Assembly (NCBI GenBank): GCA_014529385.2
Contig: CM043944.1
Coordinates: 175,483,740-175,547,739, forward strand
Length of the DNA: 64,000 nucleotides
DNA from: Adiantum capillus-veneris
Taxonomy: Eukaryota; Streptophyta; Polypodiopsida; Polypodiales; Pteridaceae
Direction: 5' to 3'
Position numbers and translations under genes: made by a program. Each line of letters begins with the position of its first letter. Positions within the stretch are counted from its first letter, which is position 1. The notes beneath the pieces were generated by a model that saw only the letters and a program-made list of their open reading frames with translations, was not told where the DNA came from and did not search any database. This document shows positions 22,613-33,561 of this stretch, in pieces.

Positions 22613-22741
22613 AAGTAAAATCATCATCATCATCCTAGGTCTCAACATGCCCGATATAATGTCTTGTCTGGGTGTCTCTCATATAGTGCTAGAGTACTCC
22701 TCACTCTCCAATGGAAACTCCATCGATGTTATCGTCGCCCT

Positions 22742-22743
<2 letters not shown>

Positions 22744-22802
<59 letters not shown>
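22744..22802. repeat. (GA)n microsatellite
   Basis: About 59 bp of GA repeats immediately before the first PPR-like block. Confidence 0.95.
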
Positions 22803-22805
<3 letters not shown>

Positions 22806-22856
22806 CGCTGCAGCAATCGACAGCTCTGAGAGACAGAGAGAGAAAGACAATTGAGG

Positions 22857-22999
22857 TACTGCGCACGCGTGTGTGTGTCTTGGAATGCACTGAGCGGGAT
22901 ACCCACAACAGGAGCATGGACAACGGCGTCTCTTGGAATGCACTGATTGCGGCATACCCACAACAAGAGCAAAAGCGAAAGAGCCATCATATCGTCGCC

Positions 23000-23057
<58 letters not shown>

Positions 23058-23186
23058 GCACGCGTGTATGTGTCTTGGAATGCACTGAGCGGGATACCCA
23101 CAATAGGAGCAGGAACAACGATGTCTCTTGGAATGCACTGATTGCGGCATACCCACAATAGGAGCAAAAGCGAAAGAGACATCATT
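22857..23186 (+). pseudogene. tandem PPR-like fragments (SWNALI motifs)
   Basis: The word TCTTGGAATGCACTGA occurs four times (near 22879, 22931, 23073, 23124). Translated it gives VCVSWNALSGIP and GVSWNALIAAYPQ, and the two are repeated as a pair. VSWNALIxAYxQ is the hallmark core of PLS-class plant pentatricopeptide repeats, which bind organelle RNA. The two pairs, about 195 bp apart, are separated by a (GA)n tract (23000-23053). Frames change between motifs and no long protein is possible. These look like exon fragments amplified together with the microsatellites. Confidence 0.5.
23000..23053. repeat. (GA)n microsatellite
   Basis: About 54 bp of GA between the two PPR-like pairs. Confidence 0.95.
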
Positions 23187-23224
23187 GTTTTAGAGAGGGA
23201 GAGAGACTGTATCTTTGCCAGTGC

Positions 23225-23225
<1 letters not shown>

Positions 23226-23271
<46 letters not shown>

Positions 23272-23364
23272 GGTAATTAGTTGTGATATTAAAGGTTGTA
23301 TCTTTACCTTGATTACGGAAGATCGATTTAATGAGAGAGAGAAAAATACAGAGAGAGAATTGAT

Positions 23365-23417
<53 letters not shown>

Positions 23418-23466
23418 ACTTTGCATCTACGTGTGTGTGTGTGGACGTGCCGTTTTTCACAACCTC

Positions 23467-23525
<59 letters not shown>
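23226..23525. repeat. three (GA)n microsatellites with duplicated junctions
   Basis: GA runs at 23226-23269, 23368-23412 and 23468-23525. The first and third are followed by the same junction, GCT(G/A)GTAATTAGTTGTGAT, so the runs and their flanks were duplicated together. Confidence 0.9.
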
Positions 23526-23526
<1 letters not shown>

Positions 23527-24189
23527 AGTAATTAGTTGTGATATTAAACGTCTTCAAAAGTTAAATTGACCTATGATGAGAACTTAACTACTACAATCTT
23601 TGTCTAAGCCAATGTTTGGGTTTTTCCTTTAAAAAAGTTCTTTAATAGAATCCCAACTTCAAAATTTTCTATGCTGCATGTCGACAGTGCTGCATGCGTA
23701 CTTGTTCCTTGAATCAGATGCAAGAAAGCAAAGCTAACAAACTATCGTCATTTAAGAAAAAAAAATAGTAAAAAAACTAGTCCTCTAACACTAGAGGAAA
23801 AGCATAAGTCCCCCTTCAACACTGGAGGGGATAAAAGTGGCGGAGGAAAGGCACATTCCTTACGGTATTATAAAAAATGTGGAGAATTGTAAAAACTAGC
23901 ATTTTGCACGTGCATGTTGCTGTATTGTACGGTATACTGCAACAAATAATTCCATGTTGTCAATTAACACATACCTTTTTCATTGTCCTTTTATTAAGAA
24001 AACATATTTCATTAAAACTCTATCATTATTTGGTGATTTAGTGATCAAGGTTGCTCATCTATTATAGAATACTATGACGTTGTTGTTGAAAATCCAGGGA
24101 TCAATTGATTGCTAGTATATTGTTCAGTATTTTGAATTTGTCGTTCCAAGTTTAGAGGTCATTGTTGTGTACATATCAATTTAGGGTAT
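23526..24189. other. no gene recognised
   Basis: It starts with a diverged copy of the 60-bp local repeat (23560-23620), then AT-rich sequence with no supported feature. Confidence 0.5.
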
Positions 24190-24705
24190 TAAGAAGAAAA
24201 CTAAATTTTACTTCTGTTGTTGGGTAGATGTGAAAGACTGTATGACTCTCCAAAAGCCTGATCACTTCGACATCCATCGTCCTCTTGATTGCAAATGTCG
24301 TGATCTCCCATTCACACACTGTAATCATCATCTCATTTGTACACGCCCCCATCTTAAACTGTAAAATTGAATTTATTTTTGTTGTGGCGTAAAGATAGAG
24401 ACCTATATGACACTCCAAAAGCCTGATCAGATCGACATCAATTGTCTTATCGATTGCAAATGTCCTCATCTCCCATTAGCACATTGTGTTCATCATCTCA
24501 TTTGTGTGTGTCCCCGTCTTAAACTGTAAAATTGAATTATGTTATAGAATAGATATAGAGACCTGTATCACACACCAAAAGCATGATTACTTCGACACCA
24601 ATCATCCTCTCGATTGCAAATGTCGTTGTCTCCCATTCAGACACACTGTGGTGATTGCCTCCTTTGTCCACACACCCATTTTAAAATGTAAAGTTGCATT
24701 TAGTT
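24190..24705. repeat. three tandem units of about 165 bp
   Basis: Aligned landmarks CCAAAAGC(C/A)TGAT occur at 24250, 24415 and 24575, and GATTGCAAATGTC, then CTCCCATT and AAA(C/A)TGTAAA recur in each unit. Units are roughly 75-80 % alike. The small open frames on either strand arise from the repeat. The array lies just upstream of the kinase/Helitron block. Confidence 0.85.
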
Positions 24706-25104
24706 ATACAATTCCATTGTGTAACCTGTCGACTACAAAGATTGTGTCCCGTACTACAACATTGGCTATCACTTTGGACCCCCATGTCGTTGTGCTTAAC
24801 CGAGCCACTTTCTGTTAGTTCCCATTGTAAGTGCACAATTCCCATTAGTTGTTACCCTTAGCATGCCATCCGATGTAAAACAGTTGCACTTCCTGTTAGC
24901 TTGTATGTGGAGGGCCCCTACTAGGTTATGAGCATGGATCTTGACCAAACATACTGCACTACTTCATCAAATAGTTGATGTCATTTAAAATTTTTATTTA
25001 TATACACTAATTTGTTGATTTCCATTCCCTCCTCCTTGTCAATACAATGCTTGTCATTGCTGCAGGAAATCTAGCTCCTCCCCTTTTGAGCTATGAAGTG
25101 ATAA
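24706..25104. other. no gene recognised
   Basis: Unique-looking sequence between the triple repeat and the kinase gene. It may hold the kinase promoter and first exon; TGCTTGCAG at 25140-25148 is a possible splice acceptor. Confidence 0.4.
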
Positions 25105-27214
25105 ATGCTCTCGCCAATACATCATAATGTCATTTCAGTGCTTGCAGGTAAAATGCTTCTCGAACTAGCAGTACAATTGAAAAAGAGATTACACACACAA
25201 TTAGTGCGGATAGTGGATGCCCTCACATTGGATGAGATAACAACAACCTTGCGAGATGAGCGGCGCTTGCAGGCCTTGCTCTCTGAAGTGGTTCGCTCAA
25301 CAGCCTTGAAGTTTGAGGGTGCAGATATTAGTGACGTGCAACACCTTCTCTTTAGTATTGTTGGAGACATGCCAAAATGTGCTATCGATGACTTACCAGA
25401 GGACATACAAATAGAGAGATTACAACATTGGTATAACTGCCGGAAGTAATCCACCCGCGCAAGGAATATTGACATACAGAACACCTTCAATAAGAGATTG
25501 CGGAAGGAGACCCTTTGAGATAGCAGAGGATCGATGTCTAGTTTTCATATTCAGAAAACTGTATTGAACTCATTTTGATATGTCACCTTGGGCATTTCAT
25601 TTGAGGCTATAAAACGAGGAAGGAAACTAGGATCTGGGTCATATGGAGACACTTATGAATGCAAAATCGAAGGGATTTCTTTTCTTCCGTCCAACAATGT
25701 GTACTGCTGTCCCGGGGGATTCACTCTATATACAAAATGGGACGCCACCTGTGAGCGAATAAATTTGATACAACCCCTATATACGACTTGTATTAGGGAA
25801 TATGACCCCCCTTTCTACGCTTATACGACAAACAATGAAGAAAACTATCATACCCCTATCTTACATATAAAATTTAGTTCTCACATTATCATATTGAGTA
25901 AAACTAGTCAAAGAGTGTGTAGCATAGTGACTGGCAACTTACTAAGGAAGCACTTTTGTTGATAACTAGATGTTCCCTCAATGTGTTTTAGTTTGACTTT
26001 CAAATTATGTGCCCGATCAGCCTACACTCTAGCTTGTCCAACTATGACCCATCCAAAGATGCTGTAAATCAACCCTAGACCTGCTCCAAAGTAACCCTTA
26101 TCTAAGACCTTGTTGATGCAAAGTTTGATGTATGATCTGATAAAAAACATCCCAAAAATTCATCCAAGTCCTAGTGCACACCGGTGACCAATCGTTACAA
26201 GTAATCAACCTGGGTCAGGTTTTATGTAGCTTCTCCCCTTTTCTCGTTGTCCTCCCCCCAAAAAAAAAAAACAAAAACAAAAATGATACCCCCCTCCCTT
26301 ATTTTTAAGCATGGGAGATAGATTATTAAAGGCTTGACCCTAACTTATATGCTTACGTAACTTGTAAAAAATCCCCCTCCCTTGCACTTACGTGGTGCGG
26401 TAAGTTTTCCATGGTGAATCCCCTGGGATTGCTGTAAGAAATTCAAAGGTCAAGCAAAACAACAATTCAAATCATTCGCAAACAAGAGCAGTGTTGACCT
26501 CAACCACCGAGGTATTGTGCGTGCTCTTGCACATACAATTCAATCACCATGGGTATTTATATTTCCTTATATCAATGGATCTTCCCTTGGCGATTTGATG
26601 GAGTGTGTGCCTGCACCTTCTGAAAGAATTAGTGAAATTGTACTTGCCATGGGTGATGAAAAACACAAAAAAACCAACTGAATTGGAGTTGCAGCAATGC
26701 AAGCTCATCATCAATCATGCTTCGTCTTTGATTCTTGCACTAATAAAAGCTTTGGCATTTGCACATGACAATGGAGTTATTCACAATGACCTTCACCCTT
26801 GGAACATTATGCTAGAGTTCATTAGAGAGGAAATACCAAGAGTAGGCATTATAGATTGGGGTCTTGCCCTTCAACCACCATATGAGAGAAGACCAACAAA
26901 TATTCGCAAGCCAAAAGAGCATGCCATAAGGCTTTGGCGAGCAGCTGAACTACTGAATACCAGATCTACATGCCCTTGGAGCAAATCAACTGATGTGTAT
27001 GCACTTGAATGGGTCATCAATCAGCTCGGTATTTTTTACAACCAATTCTGTGCCTATTACAAACTTGACTTGATGCAAACAAGGACTACTATCAAGGTTC
27101 AAGCCATACAAAATATAATCAACAATGCCTACCTTCTCAGGAGAATCCGCCTGAAAGAAAGATGCTCGCTAATTTAGATCAAGAATTGGAACATCTACAT
27201 ATGCACCCCAAATA
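25105..27214 (+). pseudogene. protein kinase-like gene with N-terminal helical domain
   Basis: One frame runs from about 25105 through an N-terminal helical region of about 150 residues (unrecognised; contains LKKRLHTQLVRIVDAL and LPEDIQIERLQHWY). In-frame stops lie at 25447-25449, about 25519 and about 25576. The kinase domain follows: glycine loop LGSGSYGDTYEC (from 25618), then after a MITE (25711-26427) the KKF strand that should carry the ATP-binding Lys, HRGIVRALAH, hinge FIFPYINGSSLGDLM, catalytic loop HNDLHPWN (HRDLKPxN expected), DWG in place of DFG, and STDVYALEWVI. A frameshift lies in the A-rich run near 26670. The C-lobe ends, after one more shift, at TAA 27212-27214. The HND and DWG variants suggest altered or lost catalysis. 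It lies 330 bp upstream of the Helitron gene in the same orientation. Confidence 0.75.
25711..26427. mobile_element. hAT-like MITE inserted in the kinase gene, 717 bp
   Basis: Terminal inverted repeats CCCGGGGGATTCAC and GTGAATCCCCTGGG match at 13 of 14 positions. Flanking 8-bp sequences ACTGCTGT (25703-25710) and ATTGCTGT (26428-26435) match at 7 of 8, the duplication length of hAT elements. Removing the element and one flank restores an uninterrupted kinase frame across the junction, which independently supports these ends. There is no transposase coding inside. Confidence 0.8.
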
Positions 27215-27540
27215 ATGCTTGCGTCCTATCTCTGAAATTTGTCTTTCTTTTTTCCACTATGCCTAGAAAATTCATCGCAACTACCAAGCTCTTTTTATTT
27301 ATAGAGATTCTATCCTTTTCTTCCAACTTGTCTCCAACATTGGCATGCCCTTCTTCAGTATTAGCTAAAAGTTCCACTATGGTTTGCAATGGTTCTTTGA
27401 ACATTGATTTGTTGCCTACTTCCATTATATTAATCCCTTCTAATTATTGTCCAATTTCATTATATTAGTCCCTTCTAATTTGAATTGGACTAATTTATAT
27501 CTGTTGTATTCATAGTTGCATTTAAGTGTAGACCTTCTCA
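27215..27540. other. spacer between kinase and Helitron genes
   Basis: No coding signal. It contains a 19-bp ATTATATTA(A/G)TCCCTTCTAATT direct repeat at about 27424-27480. Confidence 0.5.
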
Positions 27541-30500
27541 ATGGCAATTGCTTCTATGCTACGTGCTAACTCCAAAAGACATCGAGAATACGCCACTTTT
27601 CAAACTATGAATAAACGGAAAGTACTACTTTGTCCTGTTGCTTCTTCATGGTTTAGTGTGCAACATATTTGTGAGGCTTGACAAGAGGAATGCAATATCA
27701 CAGCTCACAACGTTTCCATCTGCAGAAGCTGTGGCATTTGCAATCTATAAACAAAAAAAAACCCAAAAAGATGGTCTTAACACCACCCGCATGAAGCTAG
27801 CAAACACAACCTTATTGCAAACAACTGCAATGAATAATCTCAAAGTGAATTAGACTTGCTGTTCTGCTTGTCTACAAAGTTCAAGAAGAAGCAGCGTTGT
27901 CATCTTGCAACCCGACTACATACAAGGCATCCTAAACACAAATCAACTAATTGTGCAACTCATTAGCGTCATCGATGTCACAATCAGCGTCACAAAAACA
28001 GCAACTACGGTTGCAAAAGTCCTGCTTGATAGAAGGTTGCTACTCAACAATCCACTAATCTACTGGTCGACAAAGCAAAACGTGTGTCGGCCAACTTCAC
28101 TACTTGCAAACACGCCACTAGCAGTAGTGCTAACATACAACATGAAGAATAATCCAATTCTCAAGAGGTACCGGTGCATCGTTGAGCAGCCAAACAAAAG
28201 GACATCTATTTGTATTATATCAACATCAGCTATACAAAATATCGTAAGGGACTACTTAGAGAATGATCCATTTGAACTTATGCAGGAAGCAGAAGCACAA
28301 TGTGAAATTAGCATATTGCAAAATTTGTTCAACACAACAAAGAGAACTGCATTTACTGCTAAAGACAAACACGAGTTTGGTTCCATACAAATACGCAATA
28401 CCGTTTATCTAAGTGAGCGGACAGCCAGCTTTCAATACAATGGACTTCCGGTCCATGAATCTGAAGTGCAGGATATCACATTAGAATCAGGGATATTCCC
28501 TTTCCTCTTTCCCAGAGGAAAAGGAAGCTACCAAGGAGAACTCGACATTAGTGAATACATTAGAATGAGAATCGGAACTTTCTTCTCTGTGTACACATTG
28601 TACAAGCCATATTTGCTCATGATGTACCAATTGGAACAAGCTATCATGATTGCAAAATCCACAAATAGTACATTTTTGCAAAGGGATATTGATAACTTCA
28701 AACGAACACACACCGCTGCATCTACACATGATGCAATAAAGCATATTATTTGATACAATATCTCAGCCACAATGCCAGGTACTCCATCATGGCATCGACA
28801 AAACTTGAGAGACCTCATAACAATGGTGGACACATGGGGACTACCACACCTGTTCTTGACATTCACTGATGATGAGGTTTCCCAAACAAGATGGCAAGAA
28901 GTCATCACAATTGAAAAACTTGCTGAAGGCTACAACCAAGACTTCAAGTGGAACGATAACCTTGTTGAGTGTGCAACACTGTTTCACCTTCGCTTGCACA
29001 CTTTCCTGAATAAATACATCATCAATGGAAGCAACATACTTGGCCATGTAGAGCATCATATGGTGCACTACAAAGTGCAAAATTGAGGCTCACTACATGC
29101 ACATATCATACTGTGGATCTCTAGCAAAGATTTGTGCCAAGTTACAAACGATATTGCTGCATACATACCAGCTGAATCACAAGACATCTTCACCACCGAG
29201 CTGCGGAACCTCGTTATCACAAAACAGATACACAGATGCAAAGACTCTTGCAGAGTCATGGCATCAGCTAGAGTGTGCAAATGTGCTTCCCGTTTGAACC
29301 ACACTACAACACGACTCCAACTATGGATGCTTGTACCGCTAGATGGCTTTACTACCGTCCTGCGTATGACCACCAAAATGTTGTCCCGTACCATCCCACA
29401 ATCTTGCTCCTATGGAAGGCACACATGAATATTCAAAGAGTATTACCTTCTCAAGTATGCAATGAAACCAGAAGCCCTTGGAAAACTGAACCTCTCCATA
29501 GATGATGCAGCAAGGCTTGGACTTCATGGCTTGGACAAAGTAAAGCTTCAACTAATTGCAGCCTTTGTATTATCAAAGATATTATCTGCAACAGAGGTAG
29601 CAATCAATTGTTTGAAGATACCAATCATCACAAGGAGTGAACGGGTTGACTACATCGACTCCTCTCCACCATCACTACGACAAAGGTTGCTATCTCATAG
29701 CCAAACTATAGTCATGCATCCAATTGATTTATATTGTACAAGGCTTCTTCATTTTGAAAAGATTACATTCTATGACTACCACAGAAGATATAAAATCCTA
29801 AAGCCACATGAGCGTACTCCTGTAGTGAGTTTTCGTGATGCGTACAACAACAGCATCACAAAGAAACAACACCTCATTAGATTTACAGAATATGATCTTG
29901 GCCATCAAGTAGAGGGACTCTTCTTCAAAGTCTTATTGCAAAAACTTCCCTTTAGGAATCAGATGGAGCTACTATCACCAACCAACACACCCTCTTCTTA
30001 CTTCCTGGAGTGCAAAATCCGTGGGAGCAGCTGCCCACCTTAGCAGCATGGCAACTACATTCCACTATCAATTCAGGATTCCTTGTTCCAAAACAACATT
30101 TTCTGCAAGCAATTCATCCCACAGATGAAATATTTATCGTTATACACAGTGCCAACTTCATTATCATAGACGAAATATCAATGCTAACGAGTACAATCTT
30201 CAATATGGTCGTTCGTCAAATAGTTAACATCAGTATGGAACACTTATCGATCCATTTAGTCAGAAGCTCATCTTGCTTTTTGGGGATTTGGTGAAACTTC
30301 CTCCAGTCTGCCATCACCAGGATCCAGTATGCCATGTTTGCAACATACAAAACTCAGCTTACATCGTTGCAGCCACTACCCACAACATGACCTTCTCTGT
30401 TCACCATGCTGTAGACCCCGCTTACGCCCAATTCTTGGATACGATCCGTGCCAAGCAACCAATAGAATAATAGATAGAAGAAACATTTTCACAATGTGTC

Positions 30501-31311
30501 ATTAATGAAACTGAACTCCTAAGAGTAATCTATGATGCTACTACATTGATATGTACTCATAGGGAGGATGTATATAAGTACAACAAGTTGATTCTACAAA
30601 AGTCCTTCTCGGCATCTGATATTGTTGCCATTCCACTGAAGACCAATGCTCTCGACGAATCATTACTATAGGAATGGCTCCAAGACAAGGCATTCCATGA
30701 GATGGACAATATAATGCAATTGGGGCTAGATGTATGATTACAGAGAACATTAACTTGGCTATAGATGCCGCGAATGGATCCACTTGTTGTACACTTTCCT
30801 ATTCATATGACTGCAACTGTCAAATTGCTGCTATAGAAGTAATGTTACTTTCTACTGATACCACCATGACAATACGAAGGACTAAGCATGCTACAAGGGC
30901 AATCAATTGCAAATGTTTCCGCAAAAGCACATTCCCTTTGTCACTCATGTGTGCAATCACTGGGCTCAAATCTCAAGGAGCAACGATATCAAAGAAAGCC
31001 ATCCTCATTATAAAAGAAGCTTTCACGCCAGGATTGGCATACGTCATGTTCTCTCGTGTGACAGAAAGACGCCATCTCAAAATATTGAACATTCCAACCC
31101 CAAGGATGTTCTCGCCGGCCAGTAAAACAGTCCCCCAATGGTTAGACATTTCCTTCCTTATTCTCACAAACAAGTCCTCTACTTATTTGGGTCTTTCATC
31201 TCATTCGGTGCATGGACTATACAATCAATTCTTTGACGATAGTTTTCTTGACTGTAGATTTCATTCAAAGCAAGTAACAACCTCCAGCATCTCCTCATGG
31301 ACATCGACCAG
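27541..31311 (+). pseudogene. Helitron Rep/helicase (RepHel)
   Basis: The rolling-circle transposase of Helitrons nicks DNA through tyrosines and unwinds it with a PIF1-type helicase. Visible in order: possible start ATG 27541; Cys motif CCSACLQ; Helitron-like N domain (FLFPRGKGSYQGELDISEYI near 28500); GTPSWHRQNLRDL and LPHLFLTFTDDE (28780-28870); HUH motif HAHIILW (His codons 29096 and 29102); two-tyrosine motif YLLKYAMK (Tyr codons 29444 and 29456); helicase Walker B DEISMLT (about 30169), LLFGDL-KLPPVCHH, TFSVHHAVDP, then LMCAITGLKSQGATI and GLAYVMFSRVTERRHLK. Stops lie at 28751 and 29084 (TGA just before the HUH block, where Arg is usual). Several frameshifts are present. The Walker A loop is absent: sequence jumps from YFLECKIRG to LHSTINSGFLVPKQ near 30030. 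The gene is dead but readable. Confidence 0.9.
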
Positions 31312-31410
31312 GTAACCATTCCTTGAATTAATCTATTTTGTAGCTACATTTTATGCCATTCAATATTTAAAAGACTCAACCATGATATTTCTCTTTCTCT
31401 ATCATTCAGA
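31312..31410 (+). other. intron after the helicase exon
   Basis: GACCAG followed by GTAACC, and TATCATTCAG as acceptor. The next exon is open for over 70 codons directly from the acceptor. Confidence 0.6.
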
Positions 31411-32192
31411 CATTTGATAAATTCATCAACATCGCAGCTACCTCAAAACCAAAAAACAGCTCTTCCGTATACCCAACTTCAAATCAAATGCAACTAGCAA
31501 ATATGGCTAGCAAGGCCCCGGGTACATTCATTGAAGGGTTCCACACGACTCAGCTTCTCCACTCATATATCAATAAATGCAGCAATGAGAACAAAGAATA
31601 TAGAAATAGCGAGCTAAAGTTGGCAGCAGGTACTTTGAACTCTTCATATTCTTGTATTACAAACACTAAACATTAACAAATTTTGGTTGCTCCTAAAACA
31701 TCTATCTTTTTCTACAGGGTTACAAAAAGAGATACTGCTATCGTTGGGCATTGACTTTGACGAGTCAACAAACTACTGCTAGACACAGAAGCACACGAAA
31801 TACTGAACACAAAGACTGCTAGAATAACCACCTATGCAATCGAGATGCTTCACTACGGTTACAAAATTGCCCTTGACAAATATAGCAAGCCAGACACTTT
31901 CGAGCATGGTCAAAGAGTTTGGAAACGAATTCAAAGGGAACGAGAGAGCAATCTTAATTGATGAGAAATTCACATGGCACTTTAATAGAGACCTTTTTGA
32001 TCCCGGTTTGGTGAGACAACCAATCCATTTCAAAAGCTTGAACCGCTACATGGGCGTAACCATCTGTACCCCTTAAAGAATACTATTATGTGATTAAATA
32101 CTAATTGAACACACAACTTCATTGCAGGACAATGACAACGATACCAACAAGGAGATCCCCAACAATATAACAACTTCACAAGAAGAAGCCGT
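31411..32192 (+). pseudogene. exons between helicase and GIY-YIG domain
   Basis: An open exon 31411-31628 (MQLANMASKAPG, then FHTTQLLHSYINKC) ends at a GTACTT donor; the acceptor TTTCTACAG is at 31710-31718. The next exon reads LQKEILLSLGIDFDES and, after a shift, TARITTYAIEMLHYGYKIAL. A third donor-acceptor pair (about 32067 to CATTGCAG near 32127) leads to the exon with DNDNDTNKEIPNNI. No domain is recognised. The frames are broken, but the GT-AG borders and coding texture suggest one spliced gene. Confidence 0.5.
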
Positions 32193-32501
32193 ATGTTTCG
32201 ACGCTGCTCCAACTCCCAAAAGACAATGACAGATGAAGAGAGCTACATAGTATACTCTATTAGATGGAAAATCAATAGCCGTGTTTATATAGGCATGACA
32301 TCCGATTTTGAAGCTAGGAAAAGAGAGCACATGACAAATCCACCAAAACGGATGAAACATGATGTGTCGTCCTTTTCACCATTTTGTCAAAACTTCAAGT
32401 TTCATGTACTACACAATACACACGATAGCAGCACTGCTATTGCACTAGAAGCACAAGAGATAATTACTCAAGATGCAACGTCCACCAAAAGGATACAATA
32501 A
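32193..32501 (+). CDS. GIY-YIG endonuclease domain, terminal exon
   Basis: A 102-residue open frame; the ATG at 32193 is probably not a real start because the frame is likely reached by splicing from upstream. GIY-YIG nucleases cut one or both DNA strands using a Tyr/Arg/Glu centre. Seen here: YIVY (residues 18-21, the GIY position), VYIGMT (31-36, the YIG position), R42 and H46 in FEARKREH, and E86 in ALEAQEI, all in family order and spacing. N-terminal residues are a linker. It lies about 900 bp after the Helitron helicase with introns between. Whether it belongs to the Helitron protein, a separate cargo gene or an unrelated neighbour cannot be decided from the sequence alone. Confidence 0.7.
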   Translation: MFRRCSNSQKTMTDEESYIVYSIRWKINSRVYIGMTSDFEARKREHMTNPPKRMKHDVSSFSPFCQNFKFHVLHNTHDSSTAIALEAQEIITQDATSTKRIQ

Positions 32502-33478
32502 TTTGAAGGGACATCCTCCAAATTGCAAGAAATAATATTATTTAAAACACCATAGAAAAATATAGCGTGCAATGAAATTTAATCTTTGTTCTAGGGTAAC
32601 ATCTCTCATTCAGGTCTCTCTTCTGTATTAAACTACTTCTCAAGAGTCTTTTCCTCTAATATCTGTGATAATTTTTAAGTTATGTTTCTCTATTATCTGT
32701 GAGACTTTTTAAGTTATGTTCTGCTTAGCTTATGTTTTGTAATTTTTTCTACAACAACATCATTCAGCTTTCAAATTTTAGGATTCAACCGCTACATGTA
32801 TTGTAGCTCAACGACTGAAAAAGATAGTAGTCCATCCACATTACCTAGATGTCTTGCAATAACATCAACAGAAATAGACAATCAATTCCAGCAACCAGCT
32901 ACACTACCGCAATACCATTTATCAACATTTCTTCAAGCTCACCTTCTACAAACTTCTGTGTCTAATACTTCTATAAAAAATGATCAACAAATAAAAAAAA
33001 CCATGTAGCAACAACTTATATATTTTACAAATGCTGCACCTTGCCTTCATCACACATTATTAGTATTCCTTGCTATTCCTTGTCAGTAACTTATACACTA
33101 TACATATCATAACTCATTCCAGCACTCTCCAAGTTTATGCCTTGCTTTGCCTCCTCCAAAGCTTGGCAATCAAGGCATACTAGTTTTAAAAACATTTTCC
33201 TTCACACTATCATGTGTGCAAGAACTCGCTCCCACAAAGCCCTCGACACCTTAGACACCTCGACTCCCCGACTCTGCTCATACTAAGCCCCGATCACACA
33301 CACACACACACATGTCCTCCCCCCTCCCCTCGACTCTGCTCATACTAAGCCTTGATCACACACACACATCCCCCCCCGCTCCATTGTAGCCCTCAACAAT
33401 CTCGGGGAAATAATTTGAGCTTGAGCGAGATGTGTGTGTGAGAGAGATTTTCTCAGAAAGAAAGAGAGCTAGAGAGCG

Positions 33479-33481
<3 letters not shown>
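32502..33481. other. no gene recognised; possible Helitron 3' flank
   Basis: AT-rich. A small hairpin, GCTACA-TGTAT-TGTAGC, is at 32791-32807. Two (CA)n stretches in a duplicated phrase (CTCTGCTCATACTAAGCC) occur at 33270-33370. No CTRR terminus could be fixed. Confidence 0.4.

Positions 33482-33559
<78 letters not shown>
33482..33559. repeat. (GA)n microsatellite
   Basis: About 78 bp of uninterrupted GA. Confidence 0.95.

Positions 33560-33561
<2 letters not shown>

Noticed and set aside
24176-24818. Open frames over the triple 165-bp repeat on both strands
   Set aside because: They are repeats of the same translated unit on opposite strands with no recognisable motif.
32791-32807. Small hairpin as Helitron 3' terminus
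   Set aside because: Stem of six pairs is not followed at the expected distance by CTRR; the end of the element remains unknown.
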